Source of the DNA: Flavobacteriales bacterium
GTDB lineage: Bacteria > Bacteroidota > Bacteroidia > Flavobacteriales_F > PHOS-HE28
Assembly (NCBI GenBank): GCA_016702645.1
Contig: JADJDP010000027.1
Location: 1 to 42,209, forward strand
Length of the DNA stretch: 42,209 nucleotides
Direction: 5' to 3'
Part shown: positions 26,311 to 34,441 of the stretch, one piece after another
Position numbering within the stretch: position 1 is the first letter of the stretch
Layout of the letters: each line of letters begins with the position of its first letter
Made by a program: the position numbers and the translations under genes
The notes under the pieces: generated by a model
Told to the model about the DNA's origin: nothing
The model's input: the letters and a program-made list of their open reading frames with translations, nothing else
Databases searched by the model: none

Positions 26311-27402
26311 CTACTTCAGACCCAGCAGGAAGCGCAGGGTATCCACGCCATCGGCGTAGTCCGCCAGTTCAGGGTACTGCGAGCGCCCGAAAGCGCGGTC
26401 GCCATGACCCACGATGCACTGGATACTGTCGCGGTAAGCGGCGATGTACGCTTTGGCAGTCGAGACGTCGTCGTAACGCTCGTAGAAGAGCGTGGCCACA
26501 GGGCTTGTCAGCGCAGCATCCTCTTTCACTAGAAGGAACCCGTTCTCCACGAAGTCAATGCGGTCCAACATCCACAGCGCCCGCGTGTAATCGTAGTTGT
26601 TCGCGTACTTGTTGTGGTGTACGATGTCCTTCCACGGGAAGAAAGCCTTGAACAATCGGTCCAGATCGAAGTCCTGCGGCACGAGGACCTTGGAAACGTT
26701 GCGGCAGCCCAGCCCGAAATAGCGGAACACGTCTTCACCCAAGGCGGTCAGTTCGGCCTCGGTCTCCGTGCCATCCAGCACCGCCACGCTCACCCGGCTC
26801 TTGCGCACGATGCGCGGCACATGTCCGAAGTAGTGTTCGAAGTAGCGCGCGGTGTTGTTGCTACCGGTGGCGATAAGGGCATCCACTGCACCGAGCTTCT
26901 CCGTGGTGAAGGAGATTTGTTCCAGCGCACCCGGCGCGAAGTGGTCCAAGACCGTGAACACGGCGGGTACGAGCTCGGTTTCCTGGGAAGAGCATTTCAC
27001 GCGCGCATGATGGCCGCTCAACCAAACGCAGAGCACATCGTGCAAGCCGACCAGAGGTATGTTGCCAGCGAGAATAAGGCCAACAGTGCGTGGATCGGTT
27101 CGCGCTGAAGAAAGTTCAGGATAGGCAGCGACCCATCCTTCAATGCGTGCCCTGTTCAATGCTTCGCCCCAAGCCGCAAAGGCGTGACGGACGTTCTCCT
27201 CGGTAGCCCATCCGTTCTGGATGTGCGCACGGCGCACGCTCTCTTGCAGGGAATCGTACTCCGCCTCGCCCAAACCGATGGTGTGACCCGGCCAAGCCTC
27301 GCTCCGTCCGATGGCCTGCATGACCGTACCCAACTGGGCCAGTGCGGCAACTCGTGCGTCCAATGTCAACATCGCTCCTTGCATTGCGGCCTTTGCGCCC
27401 AT
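26311..27402 (-). CDS. LuxC-like acyl-CoA reductase
   Basis: A 363-residue member of the LuxC/acyl-CoA reductase family, which makes aldehydes from acyl-CoA with NAD(P)H through a cysteine acyl-enzyme. The nucleophile is seen in GLGCRNVSKVLVP (Cys233), and LILAGNIPLVGLHDVL and LIATGSNNTARYFEHYF are cofactor-fold segments. It is not part of a light-emitting operon: no LuxD, E, A or B is nearby. It diverges from a ferredoxin gene whose promoter it faces. The pairing of this reductase and ferredoxin is frequent in Bacteroidota, but the acyl substrate is unknown. ATGs at 27402, 27384 and 27372 are possible starts. Confidence 0.88.
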   Translation of the reverse strand: MGAKAAMQGAMLTLDARVAALAQLGTVMQAIGRSEAWPGHTIGLGEAEYDSLQESVRRAHIQNGWATEENVRHAFAAWGEALNRARIEGWVAAYPELSSARTDPRTVGLILAGNIPLVGLHDVLCVWLSGHHARVKCSSQETELVPAVFTVLDHFAPGALEQISFTTEKLGAVDALIATGSNNTARYFEHYFGHVPRIVRKSRVSVAVLDGTETEAELTALGEDVFRYFGLGCRNVSKVLVPQDFDLDRLFKAFFPWKDIVHHNKYANNYDYTRALWMLDRIDFVENGFLLVKEDAALTSPVATLFYERYDDVSTAKAYIAAYRDSIQCIVGHGDRAFGRSQYPELADYADGVDTLRFLLGLK

Positions 27403-27411
27403 GGCCCCGGC

Positions 27412-27419
27412 TATCTTTG
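27412..27419 (+). promoter_or_regulatory. -7 promoter element of the ferredoxin gene
   Basis: TATCTTTG is an exact TAnnTTTG box 24 bases before the ferredoxin ATG. It lies 4 bases from an opposing box on the other strand. Confidence 0.75.
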
Positions 27420-27423
27420 GCCG

Positions 27424-27431
27424 CGAAAGTA
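27424..27431 (-). promoter_or_regulatory. -7 promoter element of the LuxC-like gene
   Basis: TACTTTCG on the minus strand (TAnnTTTG with one change) lies 21 bases before the ATG at 27402, facing the ferredoxin promoter only 4 bases away. Confidence 0.55.
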
Positions 27432-27443
27432 CCCCGCACTGCC

Positions 27444-27791
27444 ATGGCGATCATGATCACCGACGAATGCATCAACTGTGGTGCATGCGAACCCGAATGC
27501 CCCAACAACGCCATTTACGAAGGCGGGGCGGAGTGGCGGATCTCCGACGGCACCTCTCTGCACGGCCAGTTGACCACGCCCACGGGCAACAGCTACGATG
27601 CGGACGCAGCACAAACGCCCAGAGCAATGGACGTGTACTACATCGTCCCCGACAAATGCACGGAGTGCACCGGCTTCCACGATGAGCCGCAATGCGCAGC
27701 CGTATGCCCTGTTGACTGCTGTGTGGATGACCCGGACCACCGCGAGACGAAGGAGCAGTTGATGGCGAAGAAGGAGTTCATGCATCTCTGA
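27444..27791 (+). CDS. 2[4Fe-4S] ferredoxin (YfhL-like)
   Basis: A 115-residue ferredoxin with two [4Fe-4S] cysteine sets: C-x2-C-x2-C-x3-CP at Cys9/12/15/19 and the longer C-x2-C-x8-C-x3-CP at Cys72/75/84/88, the pattern of Alvin-type ferredoxins. It carries low-potential electrons in the cytosol. The start is fixed by MAIMITDECINCGAC. It diverges from the LuxC-like reductase, suggesting a shared redox process, though the reductase itself normally takes hydride from NAD(P)H. Its stop overlaps a possible upstream ATG (27791) of the next gene by one base. Confidence 0.93.
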   Translation: MAIMITDECINCGACEPECPNNAIYEGGAEWRISDGTSLHGQLTTPTGNSYDADAAQTPRAMDVYYIVPDKCTECTGFHDEPQCAAVCPVDCCVDDPDHRETKEQLMAKKEFMHL

Positions 27792-27868
27792 TGCGTGCGG
27801 TGGTGTCGATCACACACCCACCGATGTCCACAGGTACCGATCCCACCATTACGAGCGTTGGAAAGTCG

Positions 27869-28711
27869 ATGCGGTGCTTCCTCCCTCTGCTTTTTTTCGT
27901 CTTCGCCACCTACGCCGTCCCGCAAGACGGCAAGCAGGCATTGATCGCCCATGTGAAGGCACTTTCCGCTGCAACGACGGATGCTGTGAGGGACAGCATC
28001 AACCCGCTCATCAAACAGGAACTGCGCGTTCTGCTGAACGCACCCGACGGCCTTGCAGCGCCGATGGACGACATTCCTCTTAGTCGCGTTGATGCACCCG
28101 ACGGCAGCTTCCGATTGATCACGTGGAACCTCGCTCGCACCGATGGAAGCCACCAATACGAAGGCTTCCTTCTTTCCAAGAGCGGCCGAGGTAACGCGCT
28201 CACTGAACTGCGCGATAAGACCAACAGCCTTCCTTCCCCGGAAGCGGTGGAACTCGGACCCGAACGCTGGTACGGCGCGCTCTACTACCATGTGATCCCG
28301 GTGAAGAAGGGAGGCAAAACATGGTACACATTGCTCGGCTGGAAGGGCTACAGCAAAGTGGAAACGCGTAAGGTGATCGAGGTGCTCAGCTTCCGAGGTG
28401 GCAAACCACGGTTCGGGGCAGCGCTCTTTGGAGCGGGTCGACCAAGGGCCATGCGAAAGAGCTACGGCTACTCCTTCCAAACCAGCATGGTGTTGCGCTG
28501 GGAACCCGAGATGGAGGCCATTCTCATGGACCACCTTTCCCCCAGTCGCGCCGATATGGTGGGCCAACCAGCGTATTACGGCCCGGACATGACCCACGAT
28601 GCCTACTTCTGGTATAAGGGCGAATGGTGGCTGGAGCCGGACATCGACGCGCGCGACCTGCGACCGAACGGCCGGACCTACAAGCCCCCGCCCCGCCCGT
28701 CCCAGCCGTGA
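27869..28711 (+). CDS. Secreted protein of unknown function (Bacteroidota-type)
   Basis: A 280-residue exported protein; the start is chosen at MRCFLPLLFFVFATYA, a clean signal peptide. An ATG at 27791, overlapping the ferredoxin stop, would add 26 residues ahead of the signal. The mature part has a helical stretch (LIAHVKALSAATTDAVRDSI) and a beta-rich part with many aromatic residues: RWYGALYYHVIPVK, TWYTLLGWKGYSK, KRSYGYSF-like and DAYFWYKGEWWLEPDIDARDLRP. I cannot assign a function. It may be co-transcribed with the ferredoxin. Confidence 0.7.
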   Translation: MRCFLPLLFFVFATYAVPQDGKQALIAHVKALSAATTDAVRDSINPLIKQELRVLLNAPDGLAAPMDDIPLSRVDAPDGSFRLITWNLARTDGSHQYEGFLLSKSGRGNALTELRDKTNSLPSPEAVELGPERWYGALYYHVIPVKKGGKTWYTLLGWKGYSKVETRKVIEVLSFRGGKPRFGAALFGAGRPRAMRKSYGYSFQTSMVLRWEPEMEAILMDHLSPSRADMVGQPAYYGPDMTHDAYFWYKGEWWLEPDIDARDLRPNGRTYKPPPRPSQP

Positions 28712-28766
28712 ACGATCGGCTTCTGAGAAGTCGCTAACAAGGCCGGTTCCACAGGGACGGTCGGGC

Positions 28767-28774
28767 TACATTTG
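28767..28774 (+). promoter_or_regulatory. -7 promoter element of the serC operon
   Basis: TACATTTG is an exact TAnnTTTG box 19 bases before the serC ATG. The predicted leader is short and has no Shine-Dalgarno site. Confidence 0.75.
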
Positions 28775-28793
28775 ACGGCCGAAAACGCACGCC

Positions 28794-29882
28794 ATGACCG
28801 TCGCCACCAAGACCAAGGTCCACAACTACAGCGCGGGCCCCTGCATCCTTCCTCGCGAAGTGTTCGAGAAAGCTGCCCAGGCCGTCCTCGACTTCGAAGG
28901 AAGCGGGCTCAGTATTCTGGAGATCAGCCACAGGAGCAAACCCTTCGAGGCCGTCATGGCCAAGGCCCAGTCGCTCGTGAAGGAACTACTGGGGGCTCCG
29001 GACAACTACCAAGTGGTCTTCCTGGGTGGTGGAGCCAGCTTGGGCTTCCACATGGTACCGCTCAACTACATGAAGCTCGGTGGTAAGAGCGCCTATGCGA
29101 ACACGGGCGAGTGGGCCACACGGGCTGTGAAAGAGAGCAAGCTCGTAGGCGATACGATCGTGGTCGCCAGCAGTGAGGACAAGAACTTCAGCTACATCCC
29201 CAAGGGCTATGCGATCCCGAGCGATGCGGACTACTTCCACTTCACGAGCAATAATACCATTTTCGGAACGCAGTACAGGCAATTGCCGAAGTCACCAGTT
29301 CCGTTGATCTGCGACATGAGCAGCGACATATTCAGTCGCCCGGTGAACGTCGCCGACTTCGCGCTGATATATGGCGGCGCGCAGAAGAACATGGGACCCG
29401 CCGGGGCCACGATGTACCTCTTCGATCCCGAACGCCTCGGCCACACCGGCCGCAAGCTGAGCCCGATGCTCGACCTGAAGAACCACGGAGCCAAGGAGAG
29501 CATGTACAACACGCCCCCGGTCTTCGCCGTGTACGTGAGCATGCTCACCATGGAATGGATGAAGAGCGTTGGTGGTGTGGTGGAGATGGAAAAGCGAAAT
29601 GCCGCCAAGGCGAAGCTGCTCTACGACGCCATCGATCGCCTGCCATTGTTCAAGGGCACGACCGCCGCGGAAGACCGTAGCGTGATGAACGCCACCTTCG
29701 TGATGTCCGATGCCGCGCTCGAACCTGCCTTCGATGTGATGTGGAAGGAAGCTGGTATCAGCGGCATCCGGGGCCACCGCAGCGTAGGCGGTTATCGCGC
29801 CAGCATGTACAATGCACTGCCCATCGAGAGCGTGCAAGCGCTGGTGGACGTCATGGAAGAATTCGCCAAGAAACACGGATAG
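28794..29882 (+). CDS. serC: Phosphoserine aminotransferase
   Basis: Moves an amino group from glutamate to 3-phosphohydroxypyruvate, the second step of serine synthesis; it also acts in vitamin B6 synthesis in some bacteria. The 362-residue protein is full length, with NYSAGPCILPREVF at the start, the GGGASLGFHMVP phosphate/substrate loop and the PLP lysine in YGGAQKNMGPAG (Lys198). HRSVGGYRASMYNAL near the end is typical. It opens a four-gene operon; serA follows 5 bases later. Confidence 0.97.
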   Translation: MTVATKTKVHNYSAGPCILPREVFEKAAQAVLDFEGSGLSILEISHRSKPFEAVMAKAQSLVKELLGAPDNYQVVFLGGGASLGFHMVPLNYMKLGGKSAYANTGEWATRAVKESKLVGDTIVVASSEDKNFSYIPKGYAIPSDADYFHFTSNNTIFGTQYRQLPKSPVPLICDMSSDIFSRPVNVADFALIYGGAQKNMGPAGATMYLFDPERLGHTGRKLSPMLDLKNHGAKESMYNTPPVFAVYVSMLTMEWMKSVGGVVEMEKRNAAKAKLLYDAIDRLPLFKGTTAAEDRSVMNATFVMSDAALEPAFDVMWKEAGISGIRGHRSVGGYRASMYNALPIESVQALVDVMEEFAKKHG

Positions 29883-29887
29883 GAATT

Positions 29888-30856
29888 ATGCGCGTGCATG
29901 CGAACGACGGCCTCTCGGCCCAGGCCAAGGCCAGTCTCACGGAACAGGACTTCAAGGTCACCACGGACCACGTCCCGCAGGATCACCTTGCCGACTTCAT
30001 CAACAAGGAACGGATCGACGTTCTCCTGGTGCGCAGTGCAACCAAGGTGCGTCGCGAGCTGATCGACGCTTGTCCAGGCATCAAACTCATCGGTCGAGGT
30101 GGCGTCGGCTTGGACAACATCGACGTGGTGTATGCGAAGCAGAAAGGGATCCCGGTGGTGAACACACCGGCCTCATCGAGCATCAGCGTGGCCGAGCTCG
30201 TGATCGCCCACCTCTTCGGCCTCATGCGGTCGCTGCACAAAGCGAACCGCCGAATGCCCGGAGAAGGCCGTACGCACTTCAAGGAACTCAAGAAGGAATA
30301 CGAGAAAGGTTTCGAGCTGCGCGGAAAAACGCTTGGTGTGATCGGCTTCGGCCGGATCGGCCAGTGGGTTGCGAAATATGCCCTTGGCTGCGGAATGAAC
30401 GTGGTGTACACGGACAACCACGCCACGGCAGAAGCGATCGAAGTGACCATCGGACCGCACACGGTGCGCGTGCCGGTGAAAATGGTGACGATGGACGAAC
30501 TGCTGGCACAGAGCGATGCCATCAGTCTTCACGTTCCCTCGCAGAAGGACGGCAAGGCCGTGCTTGGGACCAGCGAACTGAAGAAGGTGAAAGCCGGTGT
30601 GGTGATCGTGAACACCGCACGTGGAGGAAGCATCGATGAGGATGCGCTGCTCATGGCGATCAAGGAAGGTCGTGTGCGCGGTGCGGCGCTCGACGTGTTC
30701 ACCAACGAACCGGAGCCGCGTGCGGATCTGCTCAATGAACCCAACCTCAGCTTGAGCCCGCACATCGGTGCCGCAACGGCCGAAGCACAGGGCCGTGTGG
30801 GCGATGAACTCGTGGACCGCATCGTTGCCTGGCGCTCGAGCGCCGTCGTGAGCTGA
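29888..30856 (+). CDS. serA: D-3-phosphoglycerate dehydrogenase (short form)
   Basis: Oxidises 3-phosphoglycerate with NAD+ to 3-phosphohydroxypyruvate, the first step of serine synthesis. The 322-residue protein is the short type without the C-terminal ACT regulatory domain, so serine feedback by that route is not expected. It shows the Rossmann motif GKTLGVIGFGRIGQWVA, the catalytic arginine in VNTARGGSIDEDAL, a glutamate in FTNEPEP and the catalytic histidine in SPHIGAATAEAQ. It is coupled to DUF1015 (stop and start overlap as TGATG). Confidence 0.95.
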   Translation: MRVHANDGLSAQAKASLTEQDFKVTTDHVPQDHLADFINKERIDVLLVRSATKVRRELIDACPGIKLIGRGGVGLDNIDVVYAKQKGIPVVNTPASSSISVAELVIAHLFGLMRSLHKANRRMPGEGRTHFKELKKEYEKGFELRGKTLGVIGFGRIGQWVAKYALGCGMNVVYTDNHATAEAIEVTIGPHTVRVPVKMVTMDELLAQSDAISLHVPSQKDGKAVLGTSELKKVKAGVVIVNTARGGSIDEDALLMAIKEGRVRGAALDVFTNEPEPRADLLNEPNLSLSPHIGAATAEAQGRVGDELVDRIVAWRSSAVVS

Positions 30857-32073
30857 TGATCACCCTGCGCCCGTTCCGTGCCTGGCGACCGGTCGCGGAG
30901 AAGGCCCACTTGGTGGGTTCGCGCACTTACGTGAGCTACTCACCGGAGGAACTGGCCCAACGTCTGGCGGACAATCCCCACTCCTTCCTGCATGTGCTAC
31001 GTCCCGAGGATGCCGACAGTGCTCATTTATCGCGCAGCGAACGATTCCACCGTGTGCGCATGGCGTTCAAGCGTTTCTGCGACAACGGCACCATGCAACG
31101 GGATGATGCTCCGGCGATCCTTCTCTACGAGCAGAGCGCGCACGGGAACACTTCACGCGGCATCATCGCTGGTGTGAGCGTCCAGGACTATCGCGAAGGG
31201 CGGATAAAAGTGCATGAGCAAACGCTCACCGCACGTGAGAACCTCTTCGCTGAATACCTGGGATCGACAGGCATCAACGCGGAACCCGTACTGCTCACCA
31301 CACCGGAAGGTGCCACGTGGGAAGCGACCTTGGACCCCTTGCTGGCAACGCGCCCTGCATACGATTTCCAGTCCAACGACCGGGTGCGACACCGCCTCTG
31401 GCCGATCACCGACGAGCGGATGCGGGAACAACTGCAGCGCGCCTTCGCCAAGATACCCGCACTCTACATCGCGGATGGTCATCATCGCCTCGCTAGCAGC
31501 GCACGACTGGCCGAAGCGAACAACGCTACCGACGTGGATCCGGCGTCCTGGTGCCTGGCCTTCATCGTGCCGCGATCGCACTTGTACATCTACAACTTCG
31601 ATCGAGCGATCACCACGTTCGGGGATCGCAGCGAGAAGGACTTCCTCGCGGAACTCACACGCATCGGCCACTTGGAAAAAGTGGAAGCACCCTGGTCGGC
31701 ACCCGGCGTGATCGCGGTCCGAACCGGGGAAGGATGGCATGTGCTCAGACTCCCCCCATCCGCTGCGGACGTGTCTGCTGCTGATCGCCTCGATGCCGCG
31801 CGCTTGAGCCAGCTCGTTCTTGCACCCGTGCTGGGCGTCAAGGACCTGCGAACGGATCAGCGCGTACGCTTCATCCCCGGCATTGCGGGTACGGCGGAAC
31901 TGGATAGGATGGTGGACACCGGCGAAGCAGTTGTTGCCTTTCACCTCTACCCGGTGAACTTCACGGAGCTGAAAGCTGTCGCTGACGCGGGAGGAACGAT
32001 GCCGCCGAAAAGCACGTACATCGAGCCGAAGCTCCGGAGCGGGCTCGTTGTGTATTCCCTCGAAGACGTTTGA
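30856..32073 (+). CDS. DUF1015-family protein in the serine operon
   Basis: A 405-residue member of the DUF1015 family, with the family start TLRPFRAWRPV, the YREGRIKVHEQTLTARE segment and the best-conserved IADGHHRLASS motif (about 208-218). DGHHR recalls the loop of ParB/SerK-like folds, some of which are free-serine kinases; that is a resemblance only. No biochemical role of DUF1015 is known to me. It overlaps serA by one base and is followed directly by yggS, so it is made together with serine- and PLP-related enzymes. Confidence 0.88.
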   Translation: MITLRPFRAWRPVAEKAHLVGSRTYVSYSPEELAQRLADNPHSFLHVLRPEDADSAHLSRSERFHRVRMAFKRFCDNGTMQRDDAPAILLYEQSAHGNTSRGIIAGVSVQDYREGRIKVHEQTLTARENLFAEYLGSTGINAEPVLLTTPEGATWEATLDPLLATRPAYDFQSNDRVRHRLWPITDERMREQLQRAFAKIPALYIADGHHRLASSARLAEANNATDVDPASWCLAFIVPRSHLYIYNFDRAITTFGDRSEKDFLAELTRIGHLEKVEAPWSAPGVIAVRTGEGWHVLRLPPSAADVSAADRLDAARLSQLVLAPVLGVKDLRTDQRVRFIPGIAGTAELDRMVDTGEAVVAFHLYPVNFTELKAVADAGGTMPPKSTYIEPKLRSGLVVYSLEDV

Positions 32074-32075
32074 TC

Positions 32076-32750
32076 ATGGACAAGGTCGCGCTCGCCGAGC
32101 GGTACCAGCAGGTGAAGGCCACGATCCCCTCGCATGTGAAGCTCATCGCGGTGAGCAAGACACGTTCGGTCGAGGAGATCCAAGCACTCTACGATCTGGG
32201 GCATCGTGCCTTCGGGGAGAACTACCCGCAGGAACTACGCGACAAACATCCACTGCTCCCGGCGGACATCGAGTGGCATTTCATCGGCCACCTGCAGACG
32301 AACAAGGTGAAGTACATCGCGCCGTTCGTTCACTTGGTGCATACCGTGGATGGCCCCAAGGTGCTGGATGAATTGCAGAAGCGCGCACACGCGGCCGAGC
32401 GCATGATCGATGTGCTGGTGCAAGTGAACATCGCGCAGGAAGAGACGAAACATGGGCTTGATGAAAACGAAGCCAATGCGCTGTTGAGCCACTGGGACGT
32501 TGCTCGTTGGCCCCTGCTCCGGGTCCGTGGCCTGATGGGTATGGCGACGAACTCGGCTGACATGGCCCAAGTGGCCGCCGAGTTCCACGGATTGGCCACT
32601 TTCTTCCGTGCCATGCAGGCTAGCAACCAAGTGGACCCCGCGGTTTTCACGGAAATGAGCATGGGTATGAGCGGGGATGCCACCACAGCCATTGCTGCCG
32701 GTAGTACCATGGTACGCATAGGCACGGCCATCTTCGGGGAGCGGGCCTGA
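32076..32750 (+). CDS. yggS: YggS/PROSC-type PLP-binding homeostasis protein
   Basis: A 224-residue alanine-racemase-like TIM barrel that binds pyridoxal phosphate and helps control free PLP; no enzymatic reaction is established. The PLP lysine is in LIAVSKTRS (Lys28), with FGENYPQELRDK, WHFIGHLQTNK (family signature) and GMSGDATTAIAAGSTMVRIG near the end. The start is the ATG at 32076; a TTG at 32070 would overlap the DUF1015 stop. It ends the serC-serA-DUF1015-yggS operon, where SerC is the PLP-dependent partner. Confidence 0.94.
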   Translation: MDKVALAERYQQVKATIPSHVKLIAVSKTRSVEEIQALYDLGHRAFGENYPQELRDKHPLLPADIEWHFIGHLQTNKVKYIAPFVHLVHTVDGPKVLDELQKRAHAAERMIDVLVQVNIAQEETKHGLDENEANALLSHWDVARWPLLRVRGLMGMATNSADMAQVAAEFHGLATFFRAMQASNQVDPAVFTEMSMGMSGDATTAIAAGSTMVRIGTAIFGERA

Positions 32751-32796
32751 AAATGGTCACCAAGCAACCCACTTTCGCGATCGCGTCTTCGAAGTG

Positions 32797-32804
32797 TAAC
32801 TTCG
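32797..32804 (+). promoter_or_regulatory. -7-like element before the PorG-like gene
   Basis: TAACTTCG (TAnnTTYG) lies 17 bases before the ATG at 32822. Confidence 0.4.
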
Positions 32805-32821
32805 AACCAAGCTCCGGGTCC

Positions 32822-33868
32822 ATGAACCGTATTGTACTCCTCCTTTTAGCCTGTTCCACCGTCGGTGCAGCAGCTGCCCAACAGCGCAACCTCGAGGTTG
32901 GTATCGCCTCGGGCGTCACTCACTATTACGGAGACCTGGGCAACTATGACGGGGCCATGCAATGGAACAGCGCGCGCCCCGGCGTGACCATCACCTTCCG
33001 TGATTTCCTCAACAACAAGAAGCGCTACATAACCCGCTCGCTCACCACGGAGGTGCGCATGAGTTGGTTCCGTACCGGTTACGAGGAGCGCGATCCGATC
33101 AAGGGTGTTGAATACAACGAACTGCGCAACTACAAGCGCGGGCTGGGATTCCGCAACGACCTCTTCGGAATGTCGGGACACCTGGTCTTGAACGCCTACC
33201 GCGAACCCTACCAGCCTCTTTTCCAGCAGCGGTTCTTCATGTACTTCCACATCGGGCTCGGGGTTTACTACGGAAGGCCCAAGGCGGACCTCTTCAACGG
33301 ATCCGCCGACACCCTGAACCGCTACCACTTCTGGGACGACGGTACCGTTCGTGATGGCGAAGAGCTGCCCGGTTCCAGCGCCAACGTCATCGAGCGCGAC
33401 GGCAAGTACGAGACCGACCTCCTCGAGTGGCAGACCGAAGGCGGCATTGGCGCTGGCGAAGTGGGACGGCGTTACCGCTTGTCCCCCTGGCATATCGCCA
33501 TGCCGATGGGGTTCGGTGTTCGCTACATGCTCACCAAACAAGTGAGCCTCGGTATGGAATACAGCTACATCATGTTCACCGATGACCATCTCGATGACGT
33601 GAGCGATCGCTATTCCACCTTCGATGAAATAAGCCAGGCGTACCCCGGTGATCCGCACAGACAAGCCATGGCCCGGTACATCAGCGATCCCACTGGTGAT
33701 GGCACCGATGGCACAACGGGCGTATTCACCAGCCAGCGTGGTAACCCCGGCCTGTTGGATGCGATCAGCTTCTTGAACTTCGAGGTCTCGTACAAGTTCA
33801 AGCGTGGCATCGGCCGCCGGAGCTTCCTCAGCTTCCGTAAGGACAAGAAGAACATCACGATGAAGTAG
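32822..33868 (+). CDS. Outer-membrane beta-barrel protein, PorG/DUF6089-like
   Basis: A 348-residue outer-membrane protein with a signal peptide (MNRIVLLLLACSTVGAAAAQ). Mature N-terminus NLEVGIASGVTHYYGDLGNY is the usual opening of the DUF6089/PorG family in Bacteroidota. Alternating strands and aromatic girdles follow (RYITRSLTTEVRMSWFR, QRFFMYFHIGLGVYYG, HIAMPMGFGVRYML, VSLGMEYSYIMFTDDH, FLNFEVSYKFKRG). PorG belongs to the type IX secretion machinery; this protein is longer than the usual PorG of about 230 residues, so it may be a relative with a different job. Confidence 0.68.
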   Translation: MNRIVLLLLACSTVGAAAAQQRNLEVGIASGVTHYYGDLGNYDGAMQWNSARPGVTITFRDFLNNKKRYITRSLTTEVRMSWFRTGYEERDPIKGVEYNELRNYKRGLGFRNDLFGMSGHLVLNAYREPYQPLFQQRFFMYFHIGLGVYYGRPKADLFNGSADTLNRYHFWDDGTVRDGEELPGSSANVIERDGKYETDLLEWQTEGGIGAGEVGRRYRLSPWHIAMPMGFGVRYMLTKQVSLGMEYSYIMFTDDHLDDVSDRYSTFDEISQAYPGDPHRQAMARYISDPTGDGTDGTTGVFTSQRGNPGLLDAISFLNFEVSYKFKRGIGRRSFLSFRKDKKNITMK

Positions 33869-33885
33869 GGGCCGCCGCCCCTTGG

Positions 33886-33893
33886 TAGCTTCG
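33886..33893 (+). promoter_or_regulatory. -7 promoter element before the HEAT-repeat gene
   Basis: TAGCTTCG (TAnnTTYG) ends 4 bases before the ATG at 33898, predicting a leaderless transcript. Confidence 0.45.
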
Positions 33894-33897
33894 CCGC

Positions 33898-34441
33898 ATG
33901 GCCGAAAGCTCCACCAAGAAACAACGTATGGACCTGGTCTTCGCGTCGCTCTTGAGCGACGACGATGCCGCCGTGCTCACAGCACTCACGCGTATCGAAA
34001 CGCAAGGCGATGCCCGCGCGATCCATCCCTTGCTCACCGCGCTTACGAAGAACAATGCACCTGCCGTGCAGCAACGGATCACGTCCATGCTTTACCAAGT
34101 GAAAGCCACCGATGCCGTGCCCACCTTGCTCGCGGCGCTGGACGACGAAAAGCTCCGCAGTGTCCGCCAAACCGTGCTCGCCACCTTTTGGAACGCAGGC
34201 CTCGACGTACGTGACCACCTCGATCGCTTCATCGACATCGCCATCAGCGGCGATGCGCAGGAGTGTTTCGAATGCCTCACCGTGATCGAGAACCAGGAGA
34301 TCTGGCCGGAGAAGGCCGCGCGGCTGGGATTCGCGCGTGAGGAAAGCACTGGAGACGGAGAAGGATGATTACAAGGGAGCGATGCTCAAAGATCTTTCGA
34401 TCGCTCTTGAGATCAGGTTCGGCCCAGCCGATGTCAACTAG
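33898..34441 (+). pseudogene. HEAT-repeat-like small protein, probable frameshift near the end
   Basis: A soluble alpha-helical repeat protein. Helix pairs are seen in DDDAAVLTALTRIETQGDARAIHPLLTAL, VQQRITSMLYQVKATDAVPTLLAAL and VRQTVLATFWNAGLDVRDHL. As written it ends at 34368. Continuing in the next frame from about 34337 gives VRKALETEKDDYKGAMLKDLSIALEIRFGPADVN and a stop at 34439-34441 that shares CTAG with the purC stop. Loss of one GC pair from the GCGCG repeat at 34332-34337 would explain the break. The function is unknown; HEAT repeats usually bind other proteins. Confidence 0.6.

Noticed and set aside
26311..27402. A bioluminescence (lux) operon
   Set aside because: Only the LuxC-like reductase is present; there are no luciferase, LuxD or LuxE genes near it.
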